From the NCBI GenBank assembly GCA_001910725.1, contig MJGA01000008.1:930001-994000 (forward strand): a DNA stretch of 64,000 nt. Direction: 5' to 3'. The notes under the pieces are model-generated. The model had not been told where the DNA came from, made no database searches, and saw only the letters and a program-made list of their open reading frames with translations. Position 1 is the stretch's first letter, and every line of letters begins with the position of its first letter. The DNA is from Phanerodontia chrysosporium. Lineage: Eukaryota > Basidiomycota > Agaricomycetes > Polyporales > Phanerochaetaceae. Positions 22,660-34,519 of this stretch are shown here, one piece after another. Made by a program: the position numbers and the translations under genes.

Positions 22660-22947
22660 TCAGTCTCCGTAATAGCTGTTCGTATTTGGACGCCAGAGGT
22701 CTCGGGTATCTCTGAAGTCCAGCGCGCCGTGCAGCGCAGCATAGACCTTGTCGACCCGACTCCATGTAGTTGCCATGCAAGCTACGTTAATGGCGATTAC
22801 CAGCAGGACGAGGACGACGGTCCATACGGACAGCGAGGGTGTGGGTCGGTAGCCATAGTAGCCATCCGACGCATGAGAAATGTGGCTATCGAGGTCTTTC
22901 TCGACGTCGTCTTGCACGAGAGGTCTATACTCTCCTTGCCCTGCCAT
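22660..22947 (-). pseudogene. Truncated UstYa-like gene: N-terminal anchor without catalytic domain
   Basis: A 95-residue frame from 22947: MAGQGEYRPLVQDD, then a membrane segment (VWTVVLVLLVIAINVACMA), then VYAALHGALDFRDTRDLWRP and a stop. The polar-tail, single TM and ALxxxDTRxLxRP sequence is how many basidiomycete UstYa-type proteins begin. The HxxHC catalytic region expected next is absent, because the convergent thioesterase gene ends only 170 bases away. It is either a relic or a short membrane protein in its own right. It belongs to a different subtype from the two full copies on either side. Confidence 0.5.
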
Positions 22948-23166
22948 GACTGCGTTTAATGTGAGTCCGCGTGCGTCTTCACGCTTCGATAAGTACTGAC
23001 CGAGACGGGTGCACAGTTCGGACTGCTATGGAGCGGACGACGGCTGGCCTCAAGTATCTATCGTACAGCTATCATCAACCAGTGGGATGCGAAGATGGCA
23101 CGTTCTCATCCCCGCGCCTCTCAGGCCAGTCAGCCGTGTTTGCAGCTTCTCTGTTGTCGACCTTGA

Positions 23167-23393
23167 TACTGTACTGGACGACCTAAAGTTCACGTCACGG
23201 TCACAACGGCCATGAACTGGACGTCTGCGAACTGGGGTCACGGGTCACAGGGGCATTTGGCGGGCGCTGGCGCGCCAGCGGCTTTTCTAGCCTTTGATTG
23301 GCTGCTTGGGCGTTACGACGGCGCTGAACTGTGAACTCGACCATCCAAGCGTCACGGTCACAAGCCGTGAACTTTAGGTCGTCCAGTACAGTA
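23167..23393. mobile_element. MITE with perfect terminal inverted repeats, TA target site (Tc1/mariner-like)
   Basis: The 28 bases at 23167-23194 are the exact reverse complement of 23366-23393. The outermost two bases on each side are TA, so the element proper is 23169-23391 (223 bases) flanked by a TA duplication, as for Tc1/mariner-derived non-autonomous elements. The ends begin CTGTACTGGACGACC. There is no transposase frame. Subterminal sequences (cacggtcac / gtgaccgtg) extend the symmetry imperfectly inward. It sits in the intergenic gap between the truncated UstYa gene and the 7-TM-like gene. Confidence 0.85.
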
Positions 23394-23691
23394 ACAGCCA
23401 AGCGGGCACATGCTCCCAGCGCTTCGCGACCTTCGGTATGGCGAGTTCGGCCTGTCTGCTTCCATATCCCGGCACGTGCAGAGTGCAGATGGTCCATCTG
23501 TTGGAGGAGCGTGCGGAGACGTCGTATTCATCTCTTCTCTTTCTTTCGGCCCACGCCAGGCCCGTGATGCGAAGTCGCTCGTTTCCCCGAGCGTCCCACG
23601 CTTCTGTGCCGTCCGTCGCCATGTCTTCCCCTACACCCCCGTCCCGAGTCCCTCACCTCCCCGCAGCCCACCTTGGAGCAGATCCACCACC

Positions 23692-24933
23692 ATGCTCTCT
23701 CCCGACCTTTCCGACTTGATAGGTTTTGGCTGCGAGGCTGTCCTTTGGGGTACGTCTAGACGAGCCTTGTGGCGGCGTTAGTGCGCCTAACTGACCGGAC
23801 TTCGGCCGCAGGCATGTACTCAATCTTATTCGTCGTGTCGGTCATGGTGATGCTCTGGTCGTCGTACTCGCCGCGGTCGAACAAGTTCATCTTTTTCATG
23901 AACTGCTTCCTCTTCGCGTGTGCGACGACACACTTTGGGATGACTTTTAACGGCTTCTACACTGTTCTGGTTCGCCTAATTCGCTCCTGCATTACTTTAC
24001 CCCAACTCACCGCGATACAGGGAAGTACGGGTGTCGACGGCTACGCGAATGGGTCCGCCGTTGGTTTTGGCGAAAACCTTCTTATTTCAGTCACGGATTT
24101 CATTGGAGAATGCATCCTCATGTATCGCTGCTGGGCCATCTGGGGTGGGAACCTCTGGATCATCGCGGTTCCCTTCATCGCCTCACTCACCGCCCTCGGT
24201 GCGTTGCTCCGCGAACGTTTACCTCGTCGTTAGCTGATCCCGAGCATACCTAGCCTGCTTCAGTGGTGGCGTGGCGCTCGCTACGCGAATTGCGCCAACG
24301 GCAGCGGCCCCCCCGGCTGCAATTCAGCCGCTCGTATTTGCGGCATACATCCTCCCGCTCATTGCAAACTTCATGCTGACAGTCCTCATCGCCAGTCGGA
24401 TCTGGTGGCTGACACGGGGCACGATCACTTACCTCGGCAAGGTCTCCACTGGAAAGCGAGGCACGGCTTTCAAGGCTGCAATGATCATCATCGAATCCGG
24501 GGTGCTCTATTTCGTCGTGCAGCTGGTCTACCTGACCGTCTTCGCAGTGGGAAATAGCTCGGACCAACTCATGTCGCTCATCGCCGTCCAGATCTATGTA
24601 TGACTATTTCCTATTGCCTCATTCCGTTACTAATCCAAACGGCGCCAGGGTATCGCTCCGACGCTCATGATCATCCAGGTTGGCCTCGGCTTCTCCTCTT
24701 CCGACTCAACCAATCCAACGACGACAAAGACTGGAATGTCGTTCGCCCGGGGAGGAGGCATCAGCGGAGGCACGACACGCACTACGACTAGCGCACCTAC
24801 GAGTGATATGCCCTCGACAGCCCGCTTCGGTAACAGCGAGCCGGATATCATGATCGCTGGCAGCAGAAGTCACATGGACTTTACGGAAAATCCGGAGAAG
24901 GCAGATGCATTCCTGGTGGTATCTGCTGTGTAG
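23692..24933 (+). CDS. Seven-TM-like integral membrane protein, Agaricomycete-type
   Basis: Five exons. It starts at 23692 with MLSPDLSDLIGFGCEAVLWG, then MYSILFVVSVMVMLWSS, NKFIFFMNCFLFACATTHFG, a GENLLISVTDFIGECILMYR segment, LWIIAVPFIASLTALACFS, FAAYILPLIANFMLTVL and IESGVLYFVVQLVYLTVF: about seven hydrophobic segments. The C-terminus is a polar Ser/Thr-rich cytosolic tail ending FLVVSAV. Proteins of this layout are very common in mushroom genomes and have no known role. One donor is unusual (GTTCGC). Length about 330 residues. Confidence 0.85.
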
Positions 24934-25167
24934 ATTGGCTCGGATTTTGATATCCAGAGCGACGCGACACTCGTTTCACACTTTCTACTAATCTACCTGC
25001 GTTTGGCTGTACTTTCTTGGTACCAAATCTACGTGCATCGATTCAGACTAGTGCTTCTAGGATGGTGCACACCTCAACATTTTGTTGCTTTCGCTCTCAA
25101 GCCTGGAGTAGCTGTACACTGCAATCGCATTCATGTCCGATGACCTGTCTGGGCTTGACACTAGACT
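24934..25167. other. Intergenic between convergent genes
   Basis: 3' ends of the 7-TM-like gene and UstYa copy 2 converge here. Nothing else seen. Confidence 0.5.
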
Positions 25168-25808
25168 CTAGGTACATTCTGGTGTCATACAATCCTCTGC
25201 TGGATGCTCATTCATATACCGTCTCACCACGGTCCAGTCCCTACACTCGTGTACCATATTGTCCCCACTTGCCGCGTGTACCCAATTCCCGTCCGGGTCA
25301 AGTTGAGGTTCGTCCTCCTCCAACGTCGTATCCGCACAACATAGTACGCTCTGGCGCAGATAGCGCAAGCAGTGCTCGATGTGATGCGCGAAGCCTGTAC
25401 GGTTGGTGACGAATCCGACGCGAATGACGTCCAGACAATGCAGCTGGTGCATCATTGAGATTTGGAACGTGCGTTCGTTTGGGCCAACCTTGCTGAAGCC
25501 GTCCGTCTCAAACAGGGAACCCCACTGGTCGTCATCGAGCAGGCCCCAGTCGTGAGGGTTATCCCACACGAGCGCGACACGCCCAACGTGAATAGGTAGC
25601 TGGTCCGGATGGTCGTTTCCTAACCATGCTAATCCAAGGGTCAGCGCTTCCACCGGAAGTCAATATAAGACGTCGTACAATAATCCTTAGGGACAGGCGG
25701 TGTAATCGCGCGCAGGCGGACTTCGTAGTGGTGTGTCGTCAGCGCGTTCAAGACTGTGACCAAGAGTAGTGCGAAGGCCAGGACTAACGTCGTCGCAGAT
25801 GGGGCCAT
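25168..25808 (-). CDS. UstYa-type oxidase (DUF3328), copy 2
   Basis: Same architecture as the gene at 20201: membrane anchor MAPSATTLVLAFALLLVTVL, an intron at the identical position (after KDY), then WLGNDHPDQLPIHVGRVALV and the two HxxHC motifs HQLHCLDVIR and HIEHCLRYLRQSVLC. The region around the motifs is identical to copy 1; differences cluster in the last 50 residues. The start at 25808 is chosen to match copy 1; an in-frame ATG at 25835 would add 9 residues. The conserved intron position and opposite orientation point to an inverted local duplication. Confidence 0.9.
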
Positions 25809-27809
25809 AACCCGGGGTGGGTTAGTCTGGTCCATAGCTCGTCAGGTTCAGTATATACGGGGTCCGAGGTTCTTGGCAAGAGAAGTCGGCAAACTGAACG
25901 GGTCTACGAGATGCAAGTCAGCAACTGTAGCCTCCATTTGGACTTCTGCATGCGCACATTCCCGTGATTACGCATGCCTAGTCGCTATGTTTCATTGCGA
26001 AGCGAGGCACTCCCATACCCGCACTTGCGAACAAGATTGGGTGGGTGAGAAGTCTGTTCTAATCAGTGTACGAACATGGAATTGCCACACGGAACGGTGT
26101 TTGGAATAGGTTATAGCGAAGCTGATTGCATATAAGTTCTTCCGGTCTAACTTGATGAGATAGCATGGAGCGGAGATGACTGGTCGACACACCCACCAGA
26201 ATGCCGTCGTCCGCTAGCTACGGTGATTACGCGCTGTTACCGTAACGTTTGCGGGATCTAACAAGGAAGGTCATTTGACTCTGCTACGGGCTTCACTTCA
26301 TATATCGAAGGCACCACTTACCATGTCCTGAGGAACCCTTCGGAGGCGTGTTAATGGAAGTCCAAACCCTGTTTGTACGCAATTTGGGTCATGCACAAGG
26401 TTGTAGCAGGGATTCGAGGAAGCCTGAGGGTAGTTAGATAGGAACTAGAGATTCCCTTCGATCACAATCTCCAGACTTACGATGGAACATACCACGTTTT
26501 CTAGCTAATCGGACTGATTGAGTAAATATGGTGCCGGTGGCGTACTCGTCGGGTAAGTAGGACGTGCAGCTCATGAGCAACCGAGCACTCGCCGCGCTCA
26601 ATGGACTTCTGCGGCGTTATGCTGGACACGTGTACGGGAGAGAAGAAAAGAATCAGGAGGTCAAATCAAGAAACATGCGCCGCATCACTTGCTGTCCGCT
26701 CTCGACCCAATATTGAGATATTGGTCATGTGCATCGTTAGGAGATAGGGCATCTTCGAGATGTGCGGAGACTAGCAGCCGAGAAGCTAGACTGTTTGATG
26801 AGAAGCTACGTACAGTTCGCGAAGCGGGCATGAGTACGCACAAATTCCGGAGGGAAGAGATGGCTCCATCCCTTCCCACCACGCTCTCGAAGTTCGTTCA
26901 GCTGTGCAATGCAGAAGTCGAGTCGCAGTTGCCTCGGTGCATATGAGAACTAGATATTGACTAGTGTCTTGATTCTGCAAGAGGCCATGTCGAAATGTAT
27001 TCTGCGGCGTGCTGCGTCCTGCTGGGAGTATCACGATCTCAACCCATGCCTCGGCATCTAGAGAGGCTAAGCGCATCGTAACGGCGTTGCATCACAAAAT
27101 CGGCGGGTCTTCGGAATGCAACCGCACAACTCATTGTAGTGCATTTCGAGCGACTATTTGCAGTGCTAGGCGACGTGGCGACTGGCCCTAATTGCTGGCT
27201 TCGGTGAGGGGACGTCTTCTTCAGCTGGTACAAAAGCTTGTATGAATCGTTTTCCCATCCAGTTTCTGGATTTCTGGCGAGTTTAGGGGTGGAAGAGGAC
27301 AATGGTCGATGTTTCGTTCAGCGCGTCCTCTGCGTCACGGAAGACATATCATCAAAATGGGAACATGTACATCAGTAGAGTAGGAACAAACATGCACTGA
27401 AGAACAGTGTGACTTACATGAGTGAGGCTATGGTCGACGACATATGGTAGCCGTCGACTCTGACTCCACAACAAGGATCGCGTTGCAAATTCATGGACTT
27501 CCCGTGCACGAGGAATTGACGTCTGAAGCAGGAACCAATGTCAGGCCGCTGCTGAGTAGAGCCCCGCATCTAAAGGGTCCGGATGTGTATTGCGGATAGC
27601 GTTACCGTTTGGCGTGAGCAGTCCGCAGAAGTCCTTTGTATGCGTATGGGAACTGTCCCGCCACATACGCGTACGGTCCATCAGAAGGTTAGATTCGGAC
27701 GGCTGTACGAAGATGGTTATATGCAGCGTCTCCTACGTATAAGTATCAGTTGGGAAACCCCCCCTTGAACAGGCGCGAATACGTGACAATAATCCCCAAC
27801 GCACACATG
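25809..27809. other. Gene-poor stretch
   Basis: 2 kb without a convincing gene. Frames of 60-100 codons on both strands overlap each other and have no clear splice signals or family resemblance. Possible decayed sequence; I saw no transposase or reverse transcriptase motif. Confidence 0.4.
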
Positions 27810-27953
27810 TATCTCTTCAAAAGCATTGCATGGCTCCTCGTCGTCGCCAACCTCGTTGCAGGGGCACCTACAGGTATGCAAGTCGCAGCTGATACTACTA
27901 GCGTAGCTGACGCAGGCGTTCACAGAAATCTTGCCGGAGCTGCAAGGTAGATA
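27810..27953 (+). CDS. Possible tiny secreted peptide
   Basis: The ATG near 27810 opens MYLFKSIAWLLVVANLVAGA, a strong signal peptide, followed by PTG. A canonical intron candidate (GTATGC...ACGCAG, about 44 bases) leads to VHRNLAGAAR, where the frame stops, or a second intron (GTAGAT...ACCAG) leads to SSCARRW and stop. The mature peptide would be only 10-25 residues. It lies about 2 kb from a UstYa-type gene, so a peptide precursor is conceivable, but no repeated core is present. A chance frame cannot be excluded. Confidence 0.3.
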
Positions 27954-28307
27954 GGATTACTAGTTTTACTGACTATGGAGGCAAACTCACCTGCTACCAG
28001 CTCGTGCGCGAGACGATGGTAGAAGCCCTGGGCCGATCCTGGCACATAGAATACACTACGTGATTGACGAGTCGAGAGCTAAAGGGGATAGGCGGGGCGA
28101 AGAGGTGTCATAGAGCGAAGGCTCCAGCCATGGAAGCCTGATTTATTGTTGTATGGTCAAGTAGTGTTCAATGATTCCAGCGATGAGAGGAACAAACAGC
28201 TTGTTGCATACTATCGCACGACCGCGGTTTTCTGAATGTACAAAAGAGGGAAGTTCATTCCGCTGCGCACAATGTTTACCCTCAAGATGCGTGACCACGC
28301 GGCTATC
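27954..28307. other. Intergenic
   Basis: No coding signal noticed on either strand. Confidence 0.4.
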
Positions 28308-29199
28308 CTACTCTTTGCCGCCACTTGCGAACTCCCTGACCATCTAACATGACACATCAGTACAGTCCTAGGCTGCGACTCAGGTACTCACCAAGCCGAG
28401 CTGTAATGGCTCCTCTGTCCAAGCAGGGTTATCGTCTCCCAGAACAATATATCCGAGTGTTTTGAAGCCCAGAGATTCGTAGAATGCTGAATTGTCGCCG
28501 ATATTGGAGCTGACAAGCCAGCTGGCACGTCGATTTCTGTCTGCCTGCAGGGTGCATTTTAGGGAGGGGACGCAGGAGAACATAGTACCACAGCTCGTAC
28601 CGTGTCCGTCAGAGCACGCACCAAGGACGATGCGTATCCCTTGCGCCGGTGTTCTTTGACGGTTAGGAGTGCTTCGACGCATAGCATATCCTGCACGCGG
28701 GCACCGAGGATTTCCGATACGCAATTCTTGGTCTTATCCTTGAACTCTGTGATGCGCTTCAACAAAGTATGAGTTGCGTGTCCACATTCAACTATCTACG
28801 CGTGCAAACCTTCTTCTGCTCTGCACTGTCTAGCCAAGTGCTCAGCGCCGCAAGACGGCCAAGGATCACACCGATGAGTCGGCTCAATGGTGATTCAGGT
28901 TTCTGAGATTGAGACGGGGCGGAGCCCCTGCGCAAAGGTTGTCAGACTCAGCTCACGTTGGCACGGAGGAAGTGGTGACTGACCATACCATGAGAGAAGA
29001 AACTGCGCCGATTCCCCATACCTTGCCCTGCCGAATCAAGTTCGCCCAGGCCGGGTAGAGCAAAAGATAGAAGATAAACTCTTTGATGGGCGACCTCTTT
29101 GTTGTCTATGGCAGAAGCTCGCATCAAGCGAGTCTAAGAGAGAACATGAGTTGAAAGACGCACCGTGGACCCGTAAACGTAACGTAAGAGTGTATCTTC
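28308..29199 (-). CDS. GNAT-family N-acetyltransferase, 5' exons uncertain
   Basis: The C-terminal half is clear: exons SRLIGVILGRLAALSTWLDS, then RITEFKDKTKNCVSEILG, MLCVEALLTVKEHRRKGYAS (acetyl-CoA loop of the RxxGxA type, here RRKGYAS), then RRASWLVSSNIGDNSAFYE and LGFKTLGYIVLGDDNPAW, and a last exon MVREFASGGKE ending at 28308. These are the motifs A and B order of GNAT enzymes common in Agaricomycetes. Upstream, the exon chain DTLLRYVYGST / TRLMRASAIDNKEVAHQRVY / LSFALPGLGELDSAGQG looks like the N-terminal half but does not join in frame to the rest with splice sites I can find. Substrate unknown. It may be partly decayed or carry a base error. Confidence 0.6.
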
Positions 29200-30958
29200 T
29201 GTCAGCTGTTGACGACGTGTAACATATACGGAGTGTACAGTTGCTGGCAAACTCACTAGACCGACGGTCAGCTCAATGAGGGGAAACCACCTATACACCA
29301 CGCACGGAAGCCTAGGCGCCTCGGGACGGCAGCTGCCTCAGTGATCCCAGAGCAACGAGAGGGCATGGTGCTGTGCAAAGGATACTACTAGGAATGACGG
29401 TGGGGGTAGACTCCTTGTCTTGATACACCTGCTCGCTGTGGGGAGGCTGATATGTAGGACGATGCCGAGATGATGCGATCCCAAGATCAACCTTCGCGAC
29501 ACCCACGCCTTCTGTGACCCATGCTGCTGACGTCTGTTATCTCTTACTACACCGCGCTCTAAAGTTCGGATGTGTTAGCTGTATCTTGTTCCATGCGGAG
29601 CATCCCTTGCAGGCAATAAGGAGCGCCGGGTACTGACCCTGGGGCCTGAAGCTTGCGCAGTGCTGAGTACTAACAGCCTGAGTCAGTAGGCTTGACGAGA
29701 AGACTGAATCATCTCGATCGTGGAATATTGGGACTCTGGAAGAGCTTGGAGGCAAGAGACGTAGGCGAGATCATCGTGGTCGCAAAGCATCACGCGTCCC
29801 ATGGATTGGAGCTCAGGAAACATTTACGACGAGATTCATGGGGTCCTGCAGCGCGTATCAGGGTCCTTGGGGTCACACTGAGCGATGCTGAATCTTTGTA
29901 CCAGCCACAAGAATTCGAGGGGGCATTTATCAGAGCAAACGAGAGACCTGTGCATTAGCCTTTCTCCCACAGATGCATCTGTTACATCGGCTCCTCTGAG
30001 CCTGTGTGCGTGCCGAAACGTGCCTTTCATCCATCGTCCATCAACGCTCGGGATGCGGTCGAACCTGTTGAGGCGTGATAACGAACAAGGTGTATTAGCC
30101 CGGCGGTGATTCGCGCTACAGTGCCCAGCAACGATAGCGTACGGTGTAGAGCGGCGAGAAAGCCTGGCCATGGGCTCACCTCAGGCGGTGAAGAGCGACA
30201 ATCCTTGGGCTGGTCCAGGCACAGCGCGCAAGAGTGGGAGGGTGGTGGCGTATACTAAGTCAGATGCTCGTGCCTGTTCATGCACAACTGCCAGATAGGG
30301 ATGCGAACTCTCTCGTGTATCATGCGCAGGATCTACTCGGGACGCAATTGGGTCACCAGAGTAAGTAAACCGTCGGGATCCACGGTGGACTCGCATAGGA
30401 AACGCCTCCCGGTGCACTTGACGTGGAGAAGAGAGGACATGAGGCCAACATCTACTAAGAGCTAGAGAGTCATGTTGTCAACGGCATGTAACCGCGTTTG
30501 TGAACTGACTGATCGCGTACTATGTTGTGTGGAGGCGCTCTGACACGGAAGCAGCGTCATTCGCCACACAGGCTTGATGTCATGAGACTGAGGTGTACCA
30601 AGCCCCTTGGTTCGACTCGCTGAGTCTTCAGCACTTGTTCATGGGCTGACGGGATGTATTTAGGGGACGAACATAGCCGTGATTGAAATATCCTTGCGCT
30701 TTTCTGGTAGTCTCCGGTTCACAGGCAGTCTGCCGCTGTAGTCAAGGAGTGGATGCACTTGCACGCGAAGCATCTTGAGCGAGCTGGACAGCAGAAAGTC
30801 CCAGGGCGAGATGCAAAGGCTGATTCGACAAAGTGCGTGCAGCGCTTGGTTTGGACATGCTCACGTGGGACGTCACACGCGTCGTGAACGCGAAGGGCGC
30901 GCGCCTGATTTATCGCGGTTTTTGATGATTATATTCTGCTCCTTTGACCTCTCACACC
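29200..30958. other. Gene-poor stretch upstream of CSE1
   Basis: About 1.75 kb with only short overlapping frames. The end nearest CSE1 contains GGGACGTCACACGCG and an MluI-type ACGCGT box (around 30870-30885), plausible promoter elements. Confidence 0.4.
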
Positions 30959-33900
30959 ATGTCCGACCTTCCCCAGCTACTCCTCGCCTCACTCAATCCT
31001 GCAACGAGAAAACATGCGGAGCAGAGCCTCCACGCCCTTAGCCAGCAGTCAGGCTTCCTCCCCCACCTTCTCCGGCTTGTTCTCGAACCATCTCAGGATA
31101 AGTCTGTGCGGTTGGCCGCGAGCGTGTTCTTCAAGAATGTTGTGAAGAACAAGTGGGATGATGTGAGTCGCAGACCATGCATGTGTGGCCCAATGCTCAA
31201 ACACATTTCATAGGAGGAGGCACCCGTCTCAGAGGCAGACAAGGCATCTCTGCGCAATGACCTCGTTCCCGCCATGATCGCGCTGTCTGCGCCTGGAGAC
31301 AAACCTATTCGAGCACAGATCGCGGAATCCATATCTCTGATCGCCAGTGCCGACTTCCCAGAGCCGTGGTCAGATCTCATAGATGTGTGTGCTGTCCCTG
31401 TGTATCTCAACGAGTTGCCTGACGTTCTGCATCGTAGAAATTGGTCAATTCGCTATCGAGCACGAACTACGCCATCAATATTGGTGTTCTCCAGACTGCA
31501 CACTCCATCTTCCAGCCGTGGCGTGCCGCAACCCGATCTGATGCACTCTATACTGTCATTAACTATGTCCTATCACGGTTCAGCAAACCATTTTTGCAGC
31601 TGCTCGAGCACACCGCGGAACTGCTCCTCAACAATTTACCTGGTGATGCCACCTCAACTCCCCAGATGCGTGCGCAATCGATGCACCTCCTTGTCGAACT
31701 ATTCTACGACTTGACGTGCCAGGATCTGCCGCCTGATTTCGAGGACAATCACGCCAGGTTCTTTGCCCCGCAGACAGGTCTATTCCTTCGCTTCATGACA
31801 TGGGATCCGCCAGAACTTCGTGGAGACGTGAGTTGGTCTTACAATTATGCGGACTTTGCGTTTAACCTATGCCCTTTTCGGCAGCCGGACGATACTACTC
31901 CGTCTCTGCCGTCGCAGATCAAGACTGGGATCCTCGAAATTGCCGAGATGTACATCAAGCTCTATCCGGAGACTCTGCATACGTCAGCCTCAATTGAAGC
32001 TCTTGTTCAGGGTGTCTGGGAGCTTGTAGGAGGTGGCAAGCGTCCTGGTGTAGCAGACGACCAGGTGTGTGCGATGCTCGTTTGATCTTGATAGAGACTA
32101 ATTATGTCCAGCTGGTCTCTCAAGCACTGCGCTTCATCTCTACTGCAATTCGCTCAGGTTACTATAAGCAACTATTCTCCTCTAAAGAGACCATCTCTGG
32201 TCTGGTCCAGGGTGTTGTCGTTCCCAACGTGGGTCTGCGTGGTACGTAGCATACCATGCCCTCCAAAATTCACCTGGACTGAACTTGACATTCATCAGAG
32301 CATGAGATCGAACAGTTCGAGGATGATCCGCTGGAGTACATTCGCCTCGACCTTTCTCTCCCCTCTGCCTCTGGCGGCCTTGGTCTTGGCTCGCATGATG
32401 CGGTCACCCGCAGACAGGCTGCTGCGGACGTCTTGCGGGCACTCGTTTCCTCCGGCTTCGAGTCAGAAGCCACAGAGGTTGCTGGCGCCTGGATTAATCA
32501 AGGCTTGGCAGAGTACAACCAGAATAAGGACAAGGAAGACAGCTGGAAGGCGAAAGACACTGCTGTATACCTACTTACAGCTGTTGCGACAAGGGGAAGT
32601 ACCACGCAGGTACGTGGATACATACATGTAAGCTTAAGATCCGGGATGCTGATGATACCGTGCAGCATGGCGTGACTTCCACAAATGCTCTGGTTGACGT
32701 CGTCCGATTCTTCTCCGAGCACGTCTTCCAAGACCTGCAAGCGGCCCCTGGAACTGTCCATCCCCTCCTGCAAGTGGACGCCATCAGATTCCTGTACACC
32801 TTCCGGACGCAGCTCACAAAGCCACAACTACTTTCTGTTCTGCCTCTGCTTGTTCAGCACCTCGCCTCCGACAATTACGTCTGCTACAGCTACGCTGCAA
32901 TCAGCATTGAGCGCATTCTCTTTATCAAGCAAGGCAACCAACTTCTGTGAGATCGATGCACTAGCTCGGAAGACATCAAAGGTTGACAAATACCGTATAG
33001 GTTCACTCAGGCAGACATCCACGAGTTTGCACCTGCCTTGATCGATGCCCTCCTGAAGAAGGTCGAGCAGGGCGCGACACCGGAGAAGGTGGCCGAGAAC
33101 GACTATCTTATGAAATGTACGTCAGGCCGACGTCTCGTCGTTCGCCTGCTGACAGTATTCTTCAGGTATCATGAGGGTCATCATCACCTCCCGCTCTTCG
33201 TTGGTCCCCATCTTCGACAAGACCCTTAGCCGCTTGGTCACTATTCTGGGTATTATCTCCAAAAACCCGAGCAACCCGAACTTCGACCAATACATCTTCG
33301 AGAGCATCTCCGCCCTCATCCGGTTCACTGTCTCCGCCAAGCCTGAGACTTTGTCAGTGTTCGAACAGGCTCTTTTCGGCCCTTTCACCATTATCTTGCA
33401 GCAGGACATAGATCGTGCGTCGATTCTTGTTGTTTCATGTGCTCATCTAATAACCGTACACAGAGTACATTCCCTACGTCTTCCAACTCCTCGCTCAAAT
33501 GCTGGAACTTCATACTTCCGACGTACCGCCTGCTTACCGCGAGCTCCTTCCTTTCCTGCTGACACCCGCCAGTTGGCAACAAAAGGGTAGCATTCCCGGT
33601 CTGGTGAAGCTCCTGAAAGCTTTCCTTGCGCGCGACGGGCGTCAGATGGTCGCAACAGGTCAATACATGAGCGTGCTTGCCGTTGTGCAGCAGCGCCTCA
33701 TCCCGTCGAAGATCAACGACGGCTGGGGCTTCGAGCTTCTCCAGGCGGTCATGCAATATATTCCGCCAGCAGACCTGAAATCTTCTATCCGCGCGATTAT
33801 GATCACGCTTCTTACCCGTATGCAGACCAGCAAGACCGACAAATACGTCTATCACTTCACGTATTTCGTCCTGTTCGCCATGGCAATCAACGTCGATGGC

Positions 33901-34519
33901 CTAGAACCGGACTTGATTGCGGGCGCCGTGGAGGAGATCCAGCCAGGGTACGTCATAGCGCATAACTTGCACACGATTAATGTCTGACGTCCATGTGCAG
34001 GCTGTGGTCGCAGATTCTGTCGAACTTTATAGTCCCGCAGGTGCCAAAGATGCCCACTAAGGACCGCAAGGTCGCCGCCATCGGCCTGACGCGTCTCCTG
34101 ACTCAGAGTCAGGTCATGCTGCGCGAGCCGGCAGTGACGCAGTGGTAAGTTCAACGTGATCGGGTCCCATCGCATCGAACTGACTTCCGCCCAGGCCAAC
34201 AGCATTTAACGCGCTTGTCAAGCTATTCTCAGAGCCGCAGTACCTCACGAAGGAGAAGGACGAGGACCCCGACGCTGGGCTCACGGCGATTGACTACGAA
34301 GAGCAGAACGCGGGATACCAGGCGGCGTACTCGCGGCTGGCGGCTTCCGAGACCACCAGTGTGGACCCTGTCGCGCACATCGCGCATCCACGTGATTTCC
34401 TTGGCACAGAGCTTGTACGTCTCACGAAAGCGGACCCTCGCGTCAAGGGGCTGCTGCTCGGTGACCCTGCCAACTCGGTGTTCCTGCAGGCGTTGGCAGG
34501 TGCAGGTTATGCAATCTAG
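30959..34519 (+). CDS. CSE1: Exportin-2 / importin-alpha re-exporter
   Basis: Karyopherin of the CSE1/CAS family, which returns importin-alpha to the cytoplasm with Ran-GTP. Start at 30959 (MSDLPQLLLASLNPATRKHA). The N-terminal importin-beta domain follows (AEQSLHALSQQSGFLPHLLRL, RLAASVFFKNVVKNKWDD), then the Cse1 HEAT-repeat region (FPEPWSDLID, FEDDPLEYIRLDLS, SISALIRFTVSAKPETLSVF) and the CAS C-terminal part (QKGSIPGLVKLLKAFLARD, PQVPKMPTKDRKVAAIGLTR). About 13 exons splice cleanly with no frame break to the stop at 34517. Length near 970 residues, as expected. It serves as an internal control against the frame errors in neighbouring genes. Confidence 0.95.
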
